Below are positions 59,665 through 64,000 of a stretch of 64,000 nt of DNA, piece by piece; the stretch's first letter is position 1; every line of letters begins with the position of its first letter. The stretch comes from Castor canadensis (lineage: Eukaryota; Chordata; Mammalia; Rodentia; Castoridae): assembly GCF_047511655.1 (NCBI RefSeq), contig NC_133390.1:122988083-123052082 (forward strand). The letters run 5' to 3'. Made by a program: the position numbers and the translations under genes. Below the pieces are notes generated by a model, which worked only from the letters and a program-made list of their open reading frames with translations, ran no database searches and was not told the DNA's origin.

Positions 59665-59900
59665 TAATTATATCTGGGTGTAGTGGCTTATAATCCTAGC
59701 ATTTAGGAAGTTGAGGCTAGAGGGTTGAGAGTTTGAGGCCAGTCTGGGTTACATAACAAGTTTCAGTCCAGGCTAAGTTACATAGGGAGACCCTGTTCCA
59801 TTAAACCAAGTTTGGGATTGAAGCTCAGCAATAGATTACTTACCTTATATACATAAGGCCATGTATGTGATCCCCAACACTGCCAAGAAAAAAAAAACAC
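59665..59900 (+). mobile_element. Composite B1/ID SINE
   Basis: 'TCTGGGTGTAGTGGCTTATA', GAGGCCAGTCTGGGTTACAT, then a decayed ID part (AAGCTCAGCAATAGATTACT) and an A-rich tail. Confidence 0.82.
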
Positions 59901-60837
59901 AAAATAGTAATGATTTATCATTTACCCAGATTTCCATAGTATTAGTCAAATGAAAAGCCATGATAAATATTTTATTCTTAGTCTATAAACAAGTTTGGCA
60001 TCATACTTGGCCATTTCTTTTTGTGTTAGCATTTCATAATATTATGTACGTGTATTTTAGTATTAGCCCATTATGGCATCACTGAAACTATATTTTTACA
60101 AAGCAAATAGGGAGTTTTCAGATTCACTTAAGGACTTGAGTAGAACCTTTGGTTTATGTGGAGTATAGTAGTTAAAAATATTCATTATTTCCTGTCTGTC
60201 AATCACTACTGTATGAACATTATATGAATAAAACAGACAAAAACTTTTCTGATTATGGACCTTACATTTCAGGGTGGGTAATATGTAATAAGCATTATAA
60301 GTAAATATAATTGCTCTAGAGAAAAATAAAATTGGACAAGGGCAGTGGGGCATGCTGGTGTTGGAATGGGGCTGCACTTTTTAATAGGTAGTCAGTATAA
60401 GTCTCACTGGGAAAAATGATATTTGGGTAAAATTCTTAAAGGAGGTGAAGGAATGAGATATACACACATCTTTGAGAAGAACAGCAAATGCAAAGGCCCT
60501 GAGGTACTAAGTGAAGCTGGCACATTTAAGGGACAGCAAAAACATTATTGTTATTAGAGTGGAATGGGGCAAAAAGAGGAGTTCAAAGGATTTTAAGATG
60601 TAGGTACCAAGGACTTATAGATACAAGAGAAATGAAAAGACAAAACTGAACAGTCAAGTATGAGACAGGGACTGATTTATAATTTAATAGCACTCATTGT
60701 CATGTGAAGAGTAGAGAAGAGGTAGGGGCAGAATTTGGGACACCAGTACAGATTTGATTGGAGAATGTGCACATCTAAGATACATTTTGAAGGTGGAAGC
60801 AACAGAAAGAAATGACTGCACATAGTCTTATACTTCA

Positions 60838-60955
60838 GTGAAGAAAATAAATTACCTGTTCAATATCGCATAACTTATTGATGTAGCAGAGCTCTTATTA
60901 GAATTCAGGTATCTTAATTCCCAGCATAGTGCTCTTTCCATTATATCAGCGTTAA
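60838..60955 (+). mobile_element. MIR 3' remnant
   Basis: The GAATTCAGGTATCTTAATTC and 'AGTGCTCTTTCCATTATATC' stretches match the end of MIR. Confidence 0.6.
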
Positions 60956-61489
60956 TACAGGTCCTTTTGCAGAAAAATTTGTTACTTATGAAGGGAATAT
61001 GAAAAACAACCGAAATGCATAGGAGAGTAAACCAAAAGCAAGAAAACAGTTAAAAGGAAATCAAACATTGAAGGAAGGGAATAGTATTGGGTAAATCTCT
61101 GTCATGTATGGTGGCTGAAACTCTGGTTAAAAAATAATAAAACAAAAAACTATTGAACAAATAAAAGAACCCCTGGTCTTGCTGGTTTGAAGAACCAGGG
61201 ATGGGTTTGGTACAATTGTGGACAGTGGAAAGTATGCATGTGTGCTGGTGTGGAGTGTATGCAAAATAAATTAAATTGCCTGCTTAAATGGGAAATAAAA
61301 TCTTCAGAGAAACAAAACAGAACCCAAACCTTTTCTACATCATATCATTCACTATATTCATAATATAGTGCAAAAATATTCAGTGTACACAGAAACAAGA
61401 ACGTATGACTTGTTCTCAAAAGAAATCAATGGAGGCTAACTTCAAGATAACAGATGGGTTGAAATTAACAGGCAAGAATTTTAAAGTAG

Positions 61490-61870
61490 CTTATTCATAA
61501 TAGCCCAAAATTTAAAATACCCCAGGTTTCACTCAAAAGAACTTGACTTATTACAGTGTATTTATGCAGTAGATTACTTTCAGCAGTGAAATGGAGCGTA
61601 TAGTGTCCCACACAACAGCAGAGATGAATTTCAAATCCTCCCTACTGAGTGAACTATAAGTAGAAATAAAAGATTGTATACTCTTTTTAAATATGTTCTC
61701 AAAGAGGCATTGTTCATTTGGTATTCTAGAATGGGAAAAACTAATTCAAATCATGTTGCACTTTTGGGGAGTGAGACAGGTCCTGATTGGAAAGGGACAT
61801 AAAAAGAACTTTCTGGAACAGTTTTAATGATCTGTATTTTATTGGTGATTGGTATTACACAGTGGTCAAC
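61490..61870 (+). mobile_element. Ancient L1/HAL1-like 3' fragment
   Basis: 'TTATTCATAATAGCCCAAAA', then TTTCAGCAGTGAAATGGA and 'TGAGACAGGTCCTGATTGG' resemble old L1M 3' ends. Strongly decayed. Confidence 0.4.
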
Positions 61871-62351
61871 TTTTGTTTAATCAAGTGCTATAATTAAGAC
61901 ATGTTTATTTCATTGTTATATCAGTGTTATGTAGTTAGGAAAATGTAAGCAAATATTGAAATTTAATTTTATTCATGAGAAATATCTGTGCGTAAGGAAA
62001 CATGTAATATGTAATATTGACAAAGTTTTAGAGAAACAAACATTTACATTGTTGGATATGACTATAAATCAATACACTATTATGAAAAGAGTTTGTGAAC
62101 ATTTAAAAATTAATAAATTTCATAAAAATGGCTACTTATTACCTAGTTAACATAAGGAAATGATCAGTGATGTGCAATAAAATATACATAAGGATATTCA
62201 AGACAGCATCATATATAAGATATTACAAACAGTTTAAATGTTAAGAGTCTGCTTGCTTAAATAAATTATGGGATAGCTGTAGGAATTTGCACTCATAGTA
62301 AGTGCATTGATTGGTATGAAAGACAGGTCATAGTAGCATATTGTTTTCATT

Positions 62352-62576
62352 CAGGACTTGGCAAACTACAGCCTAATGGTCAATCTGGTGTGCTGCCTAT
62401 CTCTGTAAATAAAGTTTTATTGGAACACAGATATGCTCACTTACATCTATAGTCATATGGATGGCTGCTTTCATGCTACACTGGTACAACTGAATAGTCC
62501 CAACAAAGACCATATGGCCCACAAAGCCTAAAATACTTACTGTATGATTCTTTACTGAAAAAATTTCCTGACTTAT
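62352..62576. mobile_element. hAT-Charlie-type nonautonomous DNA element
   Basis: CAGGACTTGGCAAACTACAG, 'GTAAATAAAGTTTTATTGG' , CATATGGCCCACAAAGCC and TAAAATACTTACTGTATG are the signature of a common mammalian hAT MITE; the CAGGGGTCGGCAAAC-like ends are decayed. Confidence 0.7.
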
Positions 62577-63916
62577 GGTTTAATTACATTAATTTAAAAT
62601 TTTAAAATGCAGGGAGAGCTTACTAAAATTAACTTCATTCCATAAATTTATGAACACTTGCATGTATCCAGTTCTGATTATAAGCTGTCTATTTCAGTGT
62701 GACTGATACATATTCAGCCCTTATTTTTATGGAGCTTATGGTATGAGAAATGGTTATTGAGTAAAAATTAAATTTATGATGAATGCTATGGGGAAATTTT
62801 AATAGCAGTTATTTGTAAGTGTTGGTAATACTTATGACTTAAATTTTTTTCTCAGTTTTCTTAGAGGTGTTTTTTACTCTTATTAGTTTTTTCCCACTGG
62901 AAAAGTAATGAAGACAAAGTAGAAAACTAGATATTTATTTGCTTTATCAGAAATTTAAAACATCTTTTTGTATTGTTGTTGTTAATTTACAGAATTGTTA
63001 GTTTATAGAATTTACAAAACTAGACTTAAAAGCATTTTAAAAAATATTTATTGAATGTCTTTTACTTAGTCAACAGAGTAAGACATGCTATAGAGACAGA
63101 ATAGACATCTGAGATTGTTTTTTTAAGTATCTTACTGTCAGGTTGATAAGAGACAAACCAGGCATATAAAGTAGAATTATATAACATAAAACAATTTATA
63201 ATAAAATACCTAGATGTTAGTTTAGGAAAATGAAATCCAGTAAATTCTGATTTAGTCAGGTAGAACCTGGTATACTGTTCTGAGTAGTATGGTGTATAGT
63301 GAGTATCACCTGGACCTTAGGGTATTTCTAATGATTAGGGTTAAATATAGGGATGCTGGGAAAACATTTCAGATTGTGGATTGAGTATTGGCATAGAGGA
63401 GAGTGGGCATAATTTCTCTTGTCTAACAAGCAGGAGATTAACCTTAGGAGGCCAAAGACTTTTTATACAAATAGAATTGAAAGAATATTAATTTTGCAAC
63501 AGAAGACAAATTGGTAACTTTTCTTTCTAAATTTTGGGTTTCTGCATTGTTTTAAAACTAGAAGTTGTTGTTCATTAACAGAGACAGGCTACAGTGTTTG
63601 TTTGCCAGAGCTAAAAGGCCACCCCTGTCTCAGATGCTGTAGCATAACTCCTGGCATTTATGAAAAGTATTAGGCTGCTCTATAAGAATGAGCATTAACT
63701 GTAAGGTAGTACCATACAGTACAGAGATAGCATAGCTGTAACAGGGTCTCTCTTCATTTTATATGTGTCCTTAAGTGTGTATTGTTCTTTATCTTCTAGA
63801 GAAATCAATTTGTTAGGTTTGTCAGATTTTTAAATCAAACATTTTATCTTAAGTCTCCATAGTTAAAGAAAATCCTCTTCAATCTAAGAATGGCTAAACA
63901 GTTAAGCATCAACTTA

Positions 63917-64000
63917 TAGTAGATATCCCTTACTCATGGTTTCAGTCTCTGAGGTTTCAATTACCAGCAGTTAACCACCATCTAAAAATGGAAAATTCTA
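63917..64000 (+). mobile_element. Tigger-type DNA element, cut by window end
   Basis: TAGTAGATATCCCTTACTCA, GGTTTCAGTCTCTGAGG, AGTTAACCACCATC and AAAATGGAAAATTC follow the 5' end of Tigger elements. It continues beyond the window. Confidence 0.65.

Larger units (their letters stand above)
60956..63916. other. Intron 2, mostly unassigned
   Basis: Contains the L1-like piece (61490-61870) and the hAT element (62352-62576). The rest is AT-rich with nothing supported; 62150-62290 has a phrase reminiscent of old L1/HAL1 (TTAAATAAATTATGGGATAG-like). Confidence 0.5.
52209..64000 (+). other. CMC1: CMC1 intron 2, 5' part (runs off window)
   Basis: Begins with the donor GTAAGATT after exon 2. The sequence expected next in CMC1, with two adjacent cysteines completing the first CX9C, was not seen in any frame to the end of the window. 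The stretch is AT-rich with scattered repeats, listed separately. Confidence 0.8.

Noticed and set aside
1..64000. CRISPR array, integron, operon or other prokaryotic system
   Set aside because: No regularly spaced repeats and no dense genes; all evidence is for vertebrate nuclear DNA.

Overview
This is a mammalian nuclear window and almost certainly a rodent one. It is AT-rich and CpG-poor, and it carries many short Pol III retroposons of two linked types: a 7SL/B1-like part and an ID-like tRNA part reading 'GCTCAAGTGGTAGAGTGCCTGCCTAGCAAG'-style (quoted in pieces below). It also carries LINE-1, MaLR, MIR, L2 and old DNA-transposon remnants. The B1/ID composites and the L1 3' ends suggest a castorimorph rodent such as a beaver; that placement is inference. 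There are no bacterial-type genes, operons or CRISPR arrays.

The one host protein-coding gene I can support is CMC1 (C-X9-C motif containing 1, a mitochondrial cytochrome c oxidase assembly factor), on the + strand. Its first coding exon (25726-25744, 19 nt) lies in the only clear CpG island (about 25390-25810). The second coding exon (52119-52208, 90 nt) lies after an intron of 26,374 bp. Splicing them in phase gives the conserved CMC1 N-terminus up to the first cysteine of the first CX9C motif. The remaining exon(s) lie beyond the window, because intron 2 runs off the right edge. The CpG island holds one perfect and two imperfect NRF-1-type sites, which fits a nuclear gene for a mitochondrial protein.

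Layout. 1-25.2 kb: intergenic DNA upstream of CMC1, with old L1/HAL1-like pieces, SINEs, a MaLR LTR, a + strand ERV LTR plus leader remnant (about 12.4-13.7 kb), a decayed L1 ORF2 (14.7-16.1 kb), an antisense L1 with a nested SINE (21.1-22.5 kb) and a second old LTR (22.9-23.3 kb). 25.2-25.8 kb: L2 fragment, CpG-island promoter and exon 1. 25.8-52.1 kb: intron 1, holding a MER5A-like element, an antisense MaLR LTR, a Tigger-like MITE with intact ends, an internally deleted class I ERV on the - strand (40832-42741), two stacked antisense L1s with SINEs inside (43.0-47.6 kb), and a clean, young-looking 5'-truncated L1 (48206-50558) with a 17-bp target-site duplication inside an older LTR-like repeat. 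52.1-64 kb: exon 2 and the start of intron 2, with more SINEs (one nested in another), an old LTR, and hAT- and Tigger-type DNA elements.

I found no previously undescribed gene system. The most informative points are the CMC1 exon structure and its NRF-1-rich promoter, the young L1 copy with an intact ORF2 C-terminus, and the ERV whose two LTRs differ exactly at the polyadenylation signal. Repeat family names are from memory of consensus sequences and no alignments were run.
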